Of a stretch of DNA of 64,000 bases, positions 9,128-16,495 are shown one piece after another. The notes under the pieces were generated by a model. The model was given only the letters and a program-made list of their open reading frames with translations. It ran no database searches and had not been told where the DNA came from. The position numbers were made by a program, and so were the translations under genes. Source of the stretch: JAJDAT01 sp964570665 (GTDB taxonomy: Bacteria > Nitrospinota > Nitrospinia > Nitrospinales > JAJDAT01); contig CAZMZH010000003.1 of NCBI GenBank assembly GCA_964570665.1, positions 247,267 through 311,266 on the forward strand, written 5' to 3'. The number at the start of each line of letters is the position of its first letter. Positions within the stretch are counted from its first letter, which is position 1.

Positions 9128-10897
9128 ATGGCAAATCCCGAGAAGATCACTGATTCAAGCGAAATTAACCAATTGATTTCCCTGGGTAAAGAAAAAGGTT
9201 ATTTGACTTATGAAGAAGTCAACGATGTATTGCCTTCCGATGTTGTCGCGCCTGAACAAATCGACGATTTAATGCATTTATTTGGCGAAAACGAAATCGA
9301 TATCGTAGACACTGCCTTAAAAGGCGAGAAACTGGCGATAAACCGGGTTGATGAAAGTGAAGAAAAAGAGGACGATCAGCCAGAAGGTGAAGTCGCGGAA
9401 ACTAAGGCCGACGCTGTTAGTATAGACGATCCTGTGCGTATGTATTTACGAGAAATGGGAACCATTTCTTTATTGACGCGAGAAGGAGAAGTCGAAATTG
9501 CTAAGAGAATTGAGGCGGGGCAAAATGAAGTTATTTCAGCCGTTGCCAACTGTTCTGTGACCATTGGCGAAATTATTAGGCTCGGAGATTTAATAAAGAA
9601 AAGTGAAGTTAACGTTTTAGATTTAATAGAGAATAACGATCCCGAAGAAAAAAAAGAAAGAGACGAAGCTGAAGAACGTAAAGCGGCTTTGAAAGAAATA
9701 CGAACCATTAAGGGGCAAGATCAAAAGTTACAAACGATTCGTAAGCGACTTTCGGCGACTAGTTTGTCTGAAAAAATGAGGACAAAATTAGAAAACGAAG
9801 AGAAAAAGCAGAAGAATTTGATTGACCGATCCGTTCGAGATCTTAACCTTTGCGATGACGAAATGGATCGAATTATTGAATTAATTTATGGAATTGCCGC
9901 TCAAATCAGAGAAGCGGGAAAACAAGAAAAAATTATTGAGAAAAAATTAGGAGTTCCTTTTGCCGAAGTAAAAAAGATTTTTAAAACGAAAAAAGGCAAG
10001 ACCGTTAAACTGCCGAGCGGTAAAGATTTATCTAGGGTCAAGTTTGAAGAGTTCAATAAAATTTCTTTAGCCGCCGGTAGAAAAATTAAAGCTATCGAAA
10101 AACAAACTGCTACTACTAAGGATTATCTGCTCTCCACAGTTAGGGCTATTGCTCGGGCGCGAGTTAAGGACAAAACCGCAAAGAGGGAATTGGCCGAAGC
10201 GAATTTAAGGTTAGTTGTGAGTATTGCTAAAAAATATACAAACAGAGGATTGCAGTTTTTGGATTTGATTCAAGAAGGCAATATTGGGCTGATGAAAGCC
10301 GTTGAAAAATTTGAATATCGACGCGGTTATAAATTTAGCACTTACGCGACATGGTGGATTCGACAGGCTATTACTCGCGCCATAGCGGATCAGGCGAGAA
10401 CTATAAGAATTCCCGTACATATGATTGAAACGATAAATAAATTAATTCGAGTGTCGCGCCATTTAGTGCAGGAGTTAGGTAGAGAGCCTTCCCCGGAAGA
10501 AATTGCGGAGAAAATGTCCCTTCCTGTCGAAAAAGTTCGAAAAGTCTTGAAAATTGCCAAAGAACCTATCTCCTTAGAAACTCCAATTGGAGAAGAGGAA
10601 AATAGCCATCTAGGCGATTTTATTGAAGACAAGAAAGTGATGTCTCCAATCGATTCTGTAGTTAAGAAAAATTTGAAGGATCAGACTATGAAGGTGTTGG
10701 GGACATTAGCCGCGCGCGAAGAGAAAGTGCTTCGAAAGCGATTTGGTATAGGCCTGGACTCAGAACATACCTTGGAAGAAGTTGGTCAAGATTTTGCGGT
10801 TACCCGCGAACGAATACGCCAAATTGAAGCAAAAGCCCTGCGGAAGTTGCGTCATCCCAGCCGGAGTAAAAAGTTAAGGAGTTTTATCGAGGGATAA
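9128..10897 (+). CDS. rpoD: Primary RNA polymerase sigma factor (sigma-70)
   Basis: This is the housekeeping sigma factor that directs RNA polymerase to -35/-10 promoters. The 589 residues contain region 1.1 (about 14-60), region 1.2 (DDPVRMYLREMGTISLLTREGE, about 98-119), a charged non-conserved insert (about 130-340), region 2 with RLVVSIAKKYTNRGLQFLDL and the FSTYATWWIRQAITRAI recognition segment, region 3, and region 4 ending in the RERIRQIEAKALRKLRHPSR helix-turn-helix. The TTGACA/TATAAT-type promoters found in this window agree with such a factor. The ATG at 9128 follows TAGGA. tRNA-Met begins 9 bp after the stop, so it may share the transcript. Confidence 0.98.
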   Translation: MANPEKITDSSEINQLISLGKEKGYLTYEEVNDVLPSDVVAPEQIDDLMHLFGENEIDIVDTALKGEKLAINRVDESEEKEDDQPEGEVAETKADAVSIDDPVRMYLREMGTISLLTREGEVEIAKRIEAGQNEVISAVANCSVTIGEIIRLGDLIKKSEVNVLDLIENNDPEEKKERDEAEERKAALKEIRTIKGQDQKLQTIRKRLSATSLSEKMRTKLENEEKKQKNLIDRSVRDLNLCDDEMDRIIELIYGIAAQIREAGKQEKIIEKKLGVPFAEVKKIFKTKKGKTVKLPSGKDLSRVKFEEFNKISLAAGRKIKAIEKQTATTKDYLLSTVRAIARARVKDKTAKRELAEANLRLVVSIAKKYTNRGLQFLDLIQEGNIGLMKAVEKFEYRRGYKFSTYATWWIRQAITRAIADQARTIRIPVHMIETINKLIRVSRHLVQELGREPSPEEIAEKMSLPVEKVRKVLKIAKEPISLETPIGEEENSHLGDFIEDKKVMSPIDSVVKKNLKDQTMKVLGTLAAREEKVLRKRFGIGLDSEHTLEEVGQDFAVTRERIRQIEAKALRKLRHPSRSKKLRSFIEG

Positions 10898-10906
10898 CGG
10901 GAATCA

Positions 10907-10979
10907 GGGCCCATAGCTCAGTTGGTAGAGCCCCCGGCTCATAACCGGTCGGTCCCAGGTTCGAATCCTGGTGGGCCCA
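10907..10979 (+). tRNA. tRNA-Met (anticodon CAT)
   Basis: A full cloverleaf can be drawn: acceptor arms 10907-10913 and 10972-10978, discriminator A at 10979, D-arm GCTC/GAGC, anticodon loop CTCATAA at 10938-10944, variable loop of 5 nt and a T-arm CCAGG/CCTGG with loop TTCGAAT. CCA is not encoded. One anticodon-stem pair (10933 with 10949) is a C-T mismatch. A CAT anticodon can also be tRNA-Ile modified by TilS; the acceptor lacks the C1-A72 mismatch of initiators, so elongator Met is favoured. Confidence 0.92.
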
Positions 10980-11275
10980 TCTCTTTTGTGCCCGAAAATC
11001 CCAAAACTTTTACTATCCTTTCCCACTATATAAATCTAGCGCTGAAGGAGCTTAGGTTTTGGCTTCTTTGATAGTAATCTAAGCTCAGATTCTTTACTGT
11101 TGAAGGATTTAACAGCTAATAAAGCTCGTTTTTGGATTGGAAACTTTACTCTTTTAAAGGGGTGCAATTTTTTTAAAAACAACTTTTATGTATAGAAAAT
11201 AATTATGTTATATTTGAATATTATTAAAGAGTTTGATTATTAAATTTATAATTATCGATTGGGAAATAAAAGCTA
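10980..11275. other. Intergenic region with an 11-bp hairpin, no gene seen
   Basis: In this 296-bp spacer the segments 11048-11058 and 11076-11086 pair over 11 bp (one G-T pair) around a 17-nt loop. There is no T-run next to the stem. The rest is strongly AT-rich and probably includes the promoter of the small gene at 11276. Confidence 0.4.
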
Positions 11276-11626
11276 ATGAAGTCCTTGGCATCGATTACAG
11301 ATAAAGATATAGAAACGATAAAAATGGCATTAAACGATTCTATTTCGGATATAAATGTTGAATTAAAGAACACTAAATCCACTAGCAAAAAAGACAGTTT
11401 ATTGCAATATAAGGGAAAATATACGAGGGTTTTAGAGAAATTACGGCAAAATCCTTCAATTTACGCTTTATTGGAAACGGATTTGGATTTGGCAGCGACA
11501 GGTTTGAACGACGCGATTGAATTATTAGAAGAATTTATGACAGATGATTTAACAGAACAAGAAAAGAACGATTTTATAAACTACAAAACCGATTGCCAAC
11601 GCCTGTTGGAAGTATTAGCAAGATAA
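11276..11626 (+). CDS. Small helical protein of unknown function
   Basis: I do not recognise this 116-residue protein. It is acidic, has no signal peptide or membrane segment and is predicted by eye to be almost fully alpha-helical, with heptad-like spacing of leucine and isoleucine in TDKDIETIKMALNDSISDI and in DLDLAATGLNDAIELLEEF. A central basic stretch (KNTKSTSKKDS) links two helical pairs. Codon use matches the neighbours and a clean ATG follows an AT-rich promoter region. It ends 30 bp from a convergent membrane gene. A small helical-bundle adaptor is possible but unsupported. Confidence 0.6.
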   Translation: MKSLASITDKDIETIKMALNDSISDINVELKNTKSTSKKDSLLQYKGKYTRVLEKLRQNPSIYALLETDLDLAATGLNDAIELLEEFMTDDLTEQEKNDFINYKTDCQRLLEVLAR

Positions 11627-11647
11627 AAAGGATTTATCGATCGCTTA

Positions 11648-11679
11648 ACTTGCCCGTTAGCCAAGATTAGCGGGCAAGT
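11648..11679. terminator. 9-bp hairpin at the convergent gene ends
   Basis: ACTTGCCCG (11648-11656) pairs with CGGGCAAGT (11671-11679). The hairpin spans the stop codon of the minus-strand gene at 11657 and lies between two gene ends. No T-run follows on either strand, so termination by this element alone is uncertain. Confidence 0.35.
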
Positions 11680-11905
11680 AAATGTTGGCATAATATCCAT
11701 ATGCAAACATCCAAAACGTAATTCCAAAACCTGCCGACATACATAAAACCCACGCTTTTTTACTATTCTTTTTCATATTATTTTTATCTTCGTACATAAA
11801 CGAAGAATGCAATAGCATTCCTAAAAAATAAGAAATAACCAAAAAAGATAGCCCCAAAACAAAAATCATAAATGGGGAAAATACTAACCGTTCTCCTCCA
11901 AACAT
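11657..11905 (-). CDS. Small two-helix membrane protein, unknown function
   Basis: This 82-residue protein has two membrane segments (about residues 11-33 and 50-74) joined by a charged lysine-rich loop (YEDKNNMKKNSKKAW). It is not recognised. The ATG at 11905 has GGAGG just upstream on the minus strand, a strong ribosome binding site, which supports translation. It lies in a minus-strand run with the two-helix protein at 11956 and the fatty acid hydroxylase at 12190, spaced by 50 and 24 bp, so the three are probably co-transcribed and may act in the membrane together. Confidence 0.6.
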   Translation of the reverse strand: MFGGERLVFSPFMIFVLGLSFLVISYFLGMLLHSSFMYEDKNNMKKNSKKAWVLCMSAGFGITFWMFAYGYYANIYLPANLG

Positions 11906-11955
11906 TTTTCCTCCCGTTACAAATCAATCAAACTACTTTGATAGGCGTTTCTCAA

Positions 11956-12165
11956 TTATACGGTAAAACCTCCTTCGGCGATTCCTAAAATAGTTAAAAT
12001 TTTAGCAATTCCATAAACTAAACCCGCAATTATTAAGGCGCCTAGCATTGTCCACAAATAAATCAGGGCAATTTCTTTTGGGTGTTTTTTTTGAGTCAAA
12101 AAGCTGATGACTAGAGAAATAGCTAAAATGATTACTGTGGAAATGATATAGTATCTTGTCCCCAT
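11956..12165 (-). CDS. Small two-helix membrane protein, unknown function
   Basis: A 69-residue protein with two hydrophobic segments (about residues 6-24 and 34-63) and a short basic loop (TQKKHPKE). No family is recognised. Its position directly after the fatty acid hydroxylase gene (24 bp) and before another two-helix protein suggests an accessory membrane subunit of that operon; this is inference from context only. Confidence 0.55.
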   Translation of the reverse strand: MGTRYYIISTVIILAISLVISFLTQKKHPKEIALIYLWTMLGALIIAGLVYGIAKILTILGIAEGGFTV

Positions 12166-12189
12166 AAAATACGATCTAGCCTAAGCCGA

Positions 12190-12975
12190 TTATTTTTTTT
12201 TAAATGGAATAATGAGCAAGTTTAAAAACGATACTTCTTTAGGGTTTTTATATTCTTTAATCCCGAGAACAATCTCAGGCTGTGGTTTGCGGGCTTCTTG
12301 AATGTAAGTGCCCAAAGCTCGATCCCAGATGGAAAAATTAAATCCATAGTTGGAATTTGTTTCGTCTAATTCTTCTGAATGATGAATTCGATGCATATCT
12401 GGCGTTACAAAAAAGTAGCGCATTAGCGAATCTAATTTTTCGGGTAACTTGATGTTGGAATGAGTGAACTGTGCCATTCCGTTTAAAATAGCTTCAAAAA
12501 TCATCACCGTTAACGGCGTTGGACCTAGAGCAAATATAATTGAAATTTTAAATAACATGGAGCCGAGAATTTCAATGGGATGGAAGCGTAATGCGGATGA
12601 AACGTCTAAGTCCAAGTCTGTATGATGAACTTTGTGGAATCTCCAAAAAAAAGGAATCATGTGGACGACAACGTGCTGAACATAAATCGAGAAATCCAAC
12701 AAAATGATGGTAATAGTTATTTCTAACCAAACAGGCCAATCCAAATAATTTAAAACGCCCCAAGATTGTTCGTTTGCAAAAGCTGCCGCTCCTACTGCGG
12801 CGGTTCCAAAAAAGAGTTTAACTGCGAAAATATCAATGCCCGTCAAACCCAAATTAATCGCAAATCGGCGAGGCTTAGAATCTACTGTTGGGTGAAGTTG
12901 AATGAGCGATTCTAGCAAAATCATTAAGGCAAAAACGCCAAGGAAAATAATAAAACGAATTGCGTTAACGTCCAT
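12190..12975 (-). CDS. Fatty acid hydroxylase/sterol desaturase family protein
   Basis: This 261-residue integral membrane protein carries the eight-histidine di-iron pattern of the family: HVVVH (about residue 104), HKVHH (about 118), a further histidine in RFHPIE and the C-terminal HRIHHS (about 201). Four or more hydrophobic segments surround these motifs. Such enzymes use O2 and a di-iron centre to hydroxylate or desaturate lipids, for example carotenoids, hopanoids or fatty acids; the substrate cannot be told from sequence. It appears to be the first gene of a three-gene minus-strand run with two tiny membrane proteins. A possible promoter (TTAACA, 17 nt, TAAATA) lies upstream on the minus strand. 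Confidence 0.88.
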   Translation of the reverse strand: MDVNAIRFIIFLGVFALMILLESLIQLHPTVDSKPRRFAINLGLTGIDIFAVKLFFGTAAVGAAAFANEQSWGVLNYLDWPVWLEITITIILLDFSIYVQHVVVHMIPFFWRFHKVHHTDLDLDVSSALRFHPIEILGSMLFKISIIFALGPTPLTVMIFEAILNGMAQFTHSNIKLPEKLDSLMRYFFVTPDMHRIHHSEELDETNSNYGFNFSIWDRALGTYIQEARKPQPEIVLGIKEYKNPKEVSFLNLLIIPFKKK

Positions 12976-13244
12976 TGTGCATTGTCCAGAGTGAATCTTA
13001 AGAAATATTTAATGGGATAATTTTACCCTGTTAATAACTCCAATAGCTAATTTAATTAATCTTAAGCGATGAGAGGGAACTCGCTTTCGGATGTAAGTTA
13101 CAGGCAAAAAAATTTTTTACCCAGGGTCAAAGAAAGAGTTTATTAAAAAAAAATAATTTTTCCTGCATGGTTTTTAAAATTACTGGTTCTTATATTTATT
13201 ATTAAGGGCTGAATAATTATAAAAACAAATAGAAAGTGTGGGTT

Positions 13245-13778
13245 ATGACGCTTGTTGAAAGTAAACCAATTTCATCTAACGATCCTCAAAGTCTAGACGA
13301 TGCTTGGAAAGCTACTTTTGGTTCCTGCGATCGAACCTTAAAACAAAAAGAAGTTTCATGGATTGTCTGGTTGTTTGAGAATCCCAAGAGCCCAATTGCT
13401 TTACGAGGAGCCGCTAGTTTGTATACGCACGATCACATTCATTTATTGTTGAATCGGTCTGTTGAAAAAGAAGACGAAGCCTTCGTGATTGGTTATTCAA
13501 TGGGAAATGACGAGAAAACGAAACTACTCGACGTATGGTTGTTTAAATTTTTGTCAAAATATCTTTATCCAGATTCCTACAGGTTCAACGATAAACATTT
13601 AGCGATTTTTGATATAGGTTTTGATTATGGTCGTTCCAGAAAATCCAAAAATATAACTTCTGTAGATTTTTCTAGTATCGATCATAAGTTAGATGTTTCA
13701 ATGTTAAGAAAATATTTTGATATTTATGATAATGTTTTGGAAGAGTTTAATCAAAAAATCGAATTGATGAAGGATTAA
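13245..13778 (+). CDS. Unrecognised protein with a COQ4-type HDxxHx11E metal motif
   Basis: The 177-residue protein (start at ATG 13245; a GTG three codons earlier is possible) contains THDHIHLLL followed by a glutamate: H62, D63, H66 and E78 fit HDxxH-x11-E exactly. That is the zinc-binding signature of COQ4, which in eukaryotes and some bacteria acts in the oxidative decarboxylation step of ubiquinone synthesis. The rest, including WIVWLFENPKSPIALRGAASLY before and DEAFVIGYSMGND after the motif, is only loosely like COQ4, so membership is an inference from one motif and helical context. No signal peptide or membrane helix is seen. The SMR transporter gene starts 4 bp after the stop, which suggests co-transcription. 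Confidence 0.65.
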   Translation: MTLVESKPISSNDPQSLDDAWKATFGSCDRTLKQKEVSWIVWLFENPKSPIALRGAASLYTHDHIHLLLNRSVEKEDEAFVIGYSMGNDEKTKLLDVWLFKFLSKYLYPDSYRFNDKHLAIFDIGFDYGRSRKSKNITSVDFSSIDHKLDVSMLRKYFDIYDNVLEEFNQKIELMKD

Positions 13779-13782
13779 AATT

Positions 13783-14109
13783 TTGTCTTTGCAATGGGTT
13801 TATTTATTTACGGCTGGTCTTTTTGAAATTATTTGGGCGATAAGCCTAAAGTTTTCCGAAAGTTTTACCAAACTAACTCCCTCCATTATATGTATTGTAA
13901 CCATGGGTTTAAGCTTTTATTTCCTTTCGCTTGCGCTAAATCATTTGCCTCTTGGGACAGCCTATGCAATCTGGACGGGCATTGGAGTGCTGGGGACGGC
14001 AGTTGTGGGAATATGTTTATTTAACGAACCAAAAGATCTATTAAGATTATTTTTTCTTACCTTAATTTTATTTGGGATATTTGGTCTCAAACTTCAGTCA
14101 AAATTTTAA
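13783..14109 (+). CDS. SMR-family transporter, SugE/Gdx (guanidinium exporter) type
   Basis: A 108-residue protein with four membrane helices and SMR landmarks: AGLFEIIWAISLKFSE (conserved glutamate 15 in the first helix, the coupling residue), then LPLGTAYAIWTGIGVLGT and a terminal helix. The combination WAISLK and GTAYAIWTGIG is characteristic of the SugE/Gdx branch, whose studied members export guanidinium in exchange for protons, rather than of EmrE. No guanidine riboswitch was recognised upstream. The TTG at 13783 has GAAGGA 9 nt upstream, inside the end of the preceding gene, which indicates translational coupling. Confidence 0.85.
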   Translation: MSLQWVYLFTAGLFEIIWAISLKFSESFTKLTPSIICIVTMGLSFYFLSLALNHLPLGTAYAIWTGIGVLGTAVVGICLFNEPKDLLRLFFLTLILFGIFGLKLQSKF

Positions 14110-14160
14110 TTCATTATATTGATAGTTGGATAGTTCTTACTGGGAAAATCCGTAGACCCT

Positions 14161-14694
14161 ATGGAATCGAAAGAAAGCCTTCGAAAAAAAATGTTCCAAG
14201 CGCTTTTGAAGCCAAGGAAAAAGTTGAAATTGTCTGGACATGATTTGTCCTGTTTAGATTTTTCTGGCAAGAGTTTTAGAGAAGCGGATTTGAGTAAAGC
14301 AGACTTGAGGAAATCGAATTTTTCGGGAGCGGATTTTCAAAACGCGAACCTTCAAGGAGCTTTTTTAAAAGGCGCCATTCTAAAAAATGCCCGGTTGGAA
14401 AACGCAGATTTAACCAATGCCAGTTTGATCGAGACTAACTTGTCAGAGGCAGATTTAAGAGGATGTTCCTTAGAAGGGGCGGCTTTGCGTCGGGCAAATT
14501 TAAGGAAAGCAAATTTAGAAGGCGCCAATTTGAAATTTGTCGATGCATTGGGCGCGGATCTGACTGGAGCAGTATTGAATCAGGCGGAAGTGACGGGATC
14601 GATAGGAGTTATTGAAATAATTACTGACCGGGAGGAAAGTGTTAATAAGTTTTCTATTCTCAAAAAGCTCAAATATTTTTTCAATTTTAAATAG
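14161..14694 (+). CDS. Pentapeptide-repeat protein
   Basis: Residues about 25-145 of this 177-residue protein are A(D/N)LxX pentapeptide repeats (for example FREADLSKADLRKSNFSGA), which fold into a right-handed quadrilateral beta-helix of about six coils. A short basic N-terminus and a non-repeat lysine-rich tail flank the helix. There is no signal peptide, so a cytoplasmic location is likely. Function of such proteins ranges from DNA mimicry to membrane association and cannot be assigned. It follows the SMR transporter by 51 bp and ends 3 bp from a convergent membrane gene. A much longer pentapeptide protein lies at 22846. Confidence 0.88.
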   Translation: MESKESLRKKMFQALLKPRKKLKLSGHDLSCLDFSGKSFREADLSKADLRKSNFSGADFQNANLQGAFLKGAILKNARLENADLTNASLIETNLSEADLRGCSLEGAALRRANLRKANLEGANLKFVDALGADLTGAVLNQAEVTGSIGVIEIITDREESVNKFSILKKLKYFFNFK

Positions 14695-14697
14695 TCG

Positions 14698-15174
14698 TTA
14701 ATCCTTTTTATCTCGTTTGGCCTTTCTTTCGAGGGCGCTAGTGCGGTTAATCTGAATCGCCGCTTGTATCATCACTCCAATAAACCAACTAGTCAAAAAG
14801 AAAATTGCCCACATAAAGCCTAAATTAAACCAATATTGTGTAGGTTTATAATCCACCGAATTATGGACTTGTCCTCGAATATTTAATCTAGAAGTTTCAG
14901 ATGCGCTAATATATTTGCTATAAAAGGGATGTTTATTCCTTTCTGCATAAGCTTTTTGTTCGTCGCGAGTCATTCTTAAAAATTCCGTAACATCCTTCGC
15001 ATTTTTAGCGAAAAACATCTTCATTTTTTTTTCAACGCCTTCGGCCGGAGGATTATTAAAGTAGTACCATCCAGTAATTGCAAACGATAGAATAATAGCT
15101 ACCGATAAAAAAATCCTGCTATAAAAGCGGTCTTGTTTTTGGTCGGTTGATTCAGTTTGTATATTATCCTCCAT
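14698..15174 (-). CDS. Membrane protein with two transmembrane helices, unknown function
   Basis: This 158-residue protein has a helix at about 21-41 and another at about 115-140, with a mainly polar segment between them (about 42-114, rich in K and E, probably periplasmic) that contains LRMTRDEQKAYAERN and a possible helical hairpin. The C-terminus is basic (ALERKAKRDKKD) and should be cytoplasmic. I do not recognise the family. It is a single minus-strand gene between a pentapeptide gene and a DUF1566 gene. Confidence 0.65.
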   Translation of the reverse strand: MEDNIQTESTDQKQDRFYSRIFLSVAIILSFAITGWYYFNNPPAEGVEKKMKMFFAKNAKDVTEFLRMTRDEQKAYAERNKHPFYSKYISASETSRLNIRGQVHNSVDYKPTQYWFNLGFMWAIFFLTSWFIGVMIQAAIQINRTSALERKAKRDKKD

Positions 15175-15423
15175 ACCTGTCCAATCTCCGATATTTGAGG
15201 TTCTTTAAATTGAAGGCGCTCAAACTTACTAGTTTCCAAGAGAAAATTTGTGGAAAACTCGTTCAAGCATAAAATATTGGCTCGATTAAAGCCAACTTTT
15301 TAAATTTGTTTAATTTTTGCCAATCGCATAATGTAAAATATCCCATTCAATATAAGAAACCCAGACTAAAAACACAACCGCTTTGGGATATAAATTGTTC
15401 TATAACTTTATTTGGGAAAAACT

Positions 15424-15960
15424 ATGAGATTGTTCACACTGAAACGAAATTTAACCGTTGGATTATTATATTTAATTATTTTGACTTTAATTAATGTTGG
15501 ATTGGCGTTTGCTGGTACCCCGCGTTTTATAGATAATAAAGACGGTACTATAACTGATAGTAAATCTGGATTTCAATGGGCCAAAGAGGATAGCTGGAAC
15601 CAAACAGGTAAATGTATGAATTGGAACGATGCGATGACTTATGTTAAAAATTTAAAGACTGGCGGACACTCGGACTGGAGAGTTCCAACGTTAAATGAAA
15701 TATCGAAGTGGCCAAATGGAATTGTAGAACGCGCTAAAACGAATAAAATTGGAACAAAATTTAGAAATTGGAAAGAAGAATATACCTTAAATTTAGACAC
15801 AATTTTTGCGACAGGGGCGGCTTATTGGGTTTGGTCCTCGGAGGTTGATGGCGAAGCTCGCGCTGGGGCAATAGATATGCGAACGGGACATACGTTGAAC
15901 CTTGAAAAGAAAATGTGCTTTGCCTTAGGAGTTCGCGCTGTCCGTAATCCAGGAAAATAA
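15424..15960 (+). CDS. Secreted DUF1566 (Lcl C-terminal) domain protein
   Basis: A signal peptide (residues about 1-30, ending GLAFA) precedes a DUF1566 domain, which is related to the FGE and C-type-lectin-like folds. Landmarks are RFIDNKDGTITDSKSGFQWAKE, MNWNDAMTYVKNLKTGGHSDWRVPTLNEI, YWVWSSE and the final FALGVRAVR. Such proteins are exported and some bind surfaces or ligands; no catalytic role is established. I chose ATG 15424, which gives a clean signal peptide and has GGGA upstream, over the TTG four codons earlier. The stop is followed 3 bp later by the start of the TPR membrane protein, so the two are surely an operon. Confidence 0.82.
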   Translation: MRLFTLKRNLTVGLLYLIILTLINVGLAFAGTPRFIDNKDGTITDSKSGFQWAKEDSWNQTGKCMNWNDAMTYVKNLKTGGHSDWRVPTLNEISKWPNGIVERAKTNKIGTKFRNWKEEYTLNLDTIFATGAAYWVWSSEVDGEARAGAIDMRTGHTLNLEKKMCFALGVRAVRNPGK

Positions 15961-15963
15961 AAA

Positions 15964-16482
15964 ATGGAGACGCCATATTTTCTGATAGGCGTAATTGGAA
16001 TTAGTATTTTATTGGCTGGGATAATCTGTTGGGTTGTTTGGAGCTTGAAGCTTAAAAAAAACAGAGCAAAACTGAAACCTCAACAAATTAGCGAACCTGA
16101 ATCTGCGGAAGTGCATAACGCTCGCGGTAATCTTTACGCCCATGAAAAGAAATATGAAGACGCTAAAATTGAATATAAGAAAGCGTTAGATATTGATCCA
16201 GAGTTTGCAAAGGCTCATAACAATTTAGGTAACGTTTATTTTAAGCAAGGATTAATGGAAGAGGCGGAATGGACGTATAAGAAAGCCCTTGAACTTTCGC
16301 CACAATATTGCGATGCCCATTTTAATTTGGGACTTTTATTTAAGAGGCAAGAAAAGTTAGACGATGCGATTTGGAAGTTTCACGAAGTTTTGCAATTGAG
16401 TCCTAAAGACGAATTGGCTAAAAAATACATAGAATCCATCAAAAAAAAAATAGACGCTAAGGAATTAAATAAGAGTTCTTAA
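15964..16482 (+). CDS. Membrane-anchored TPR protein
   Basis: A 172-residue protein with one N-terminal membrane helix (about 6-28), a short linker and three TPR units (about 47-150), with the usual W/L/G/Y, A/S and P positions (AHNNLGNVYFKQGLMEEAEWTYKKALELSP). TPR arrays bind other proteins; this one would sit on the cytoplasmic or periplasmic membrane face. It is coupled to the secreted DUF1566 protein upstream (3-bp gap), so a role in assembling or tethering an envelope complex is reasonable but inferred. The convergent SGNH-TPR gene ends 13 bp away. Confidence 0.85.
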   Translation: METPYFLIGVIGISILLAGIICWVVWSLKLKKNRAKLKPQQISEPESAEVHNARGNLYAHEKKYEDAKIEYKKALDIDPEFAKAHNNLGNVYFKQGLMEEAEWTYKKALELSPQYCDAHFNLGLLFKRQEKLDDAIWKFHEVLQLSPKDELAKKYIESIKKKIDAKELNKSS

Positions 16483-16495
16483 AATTTCAAATTAA

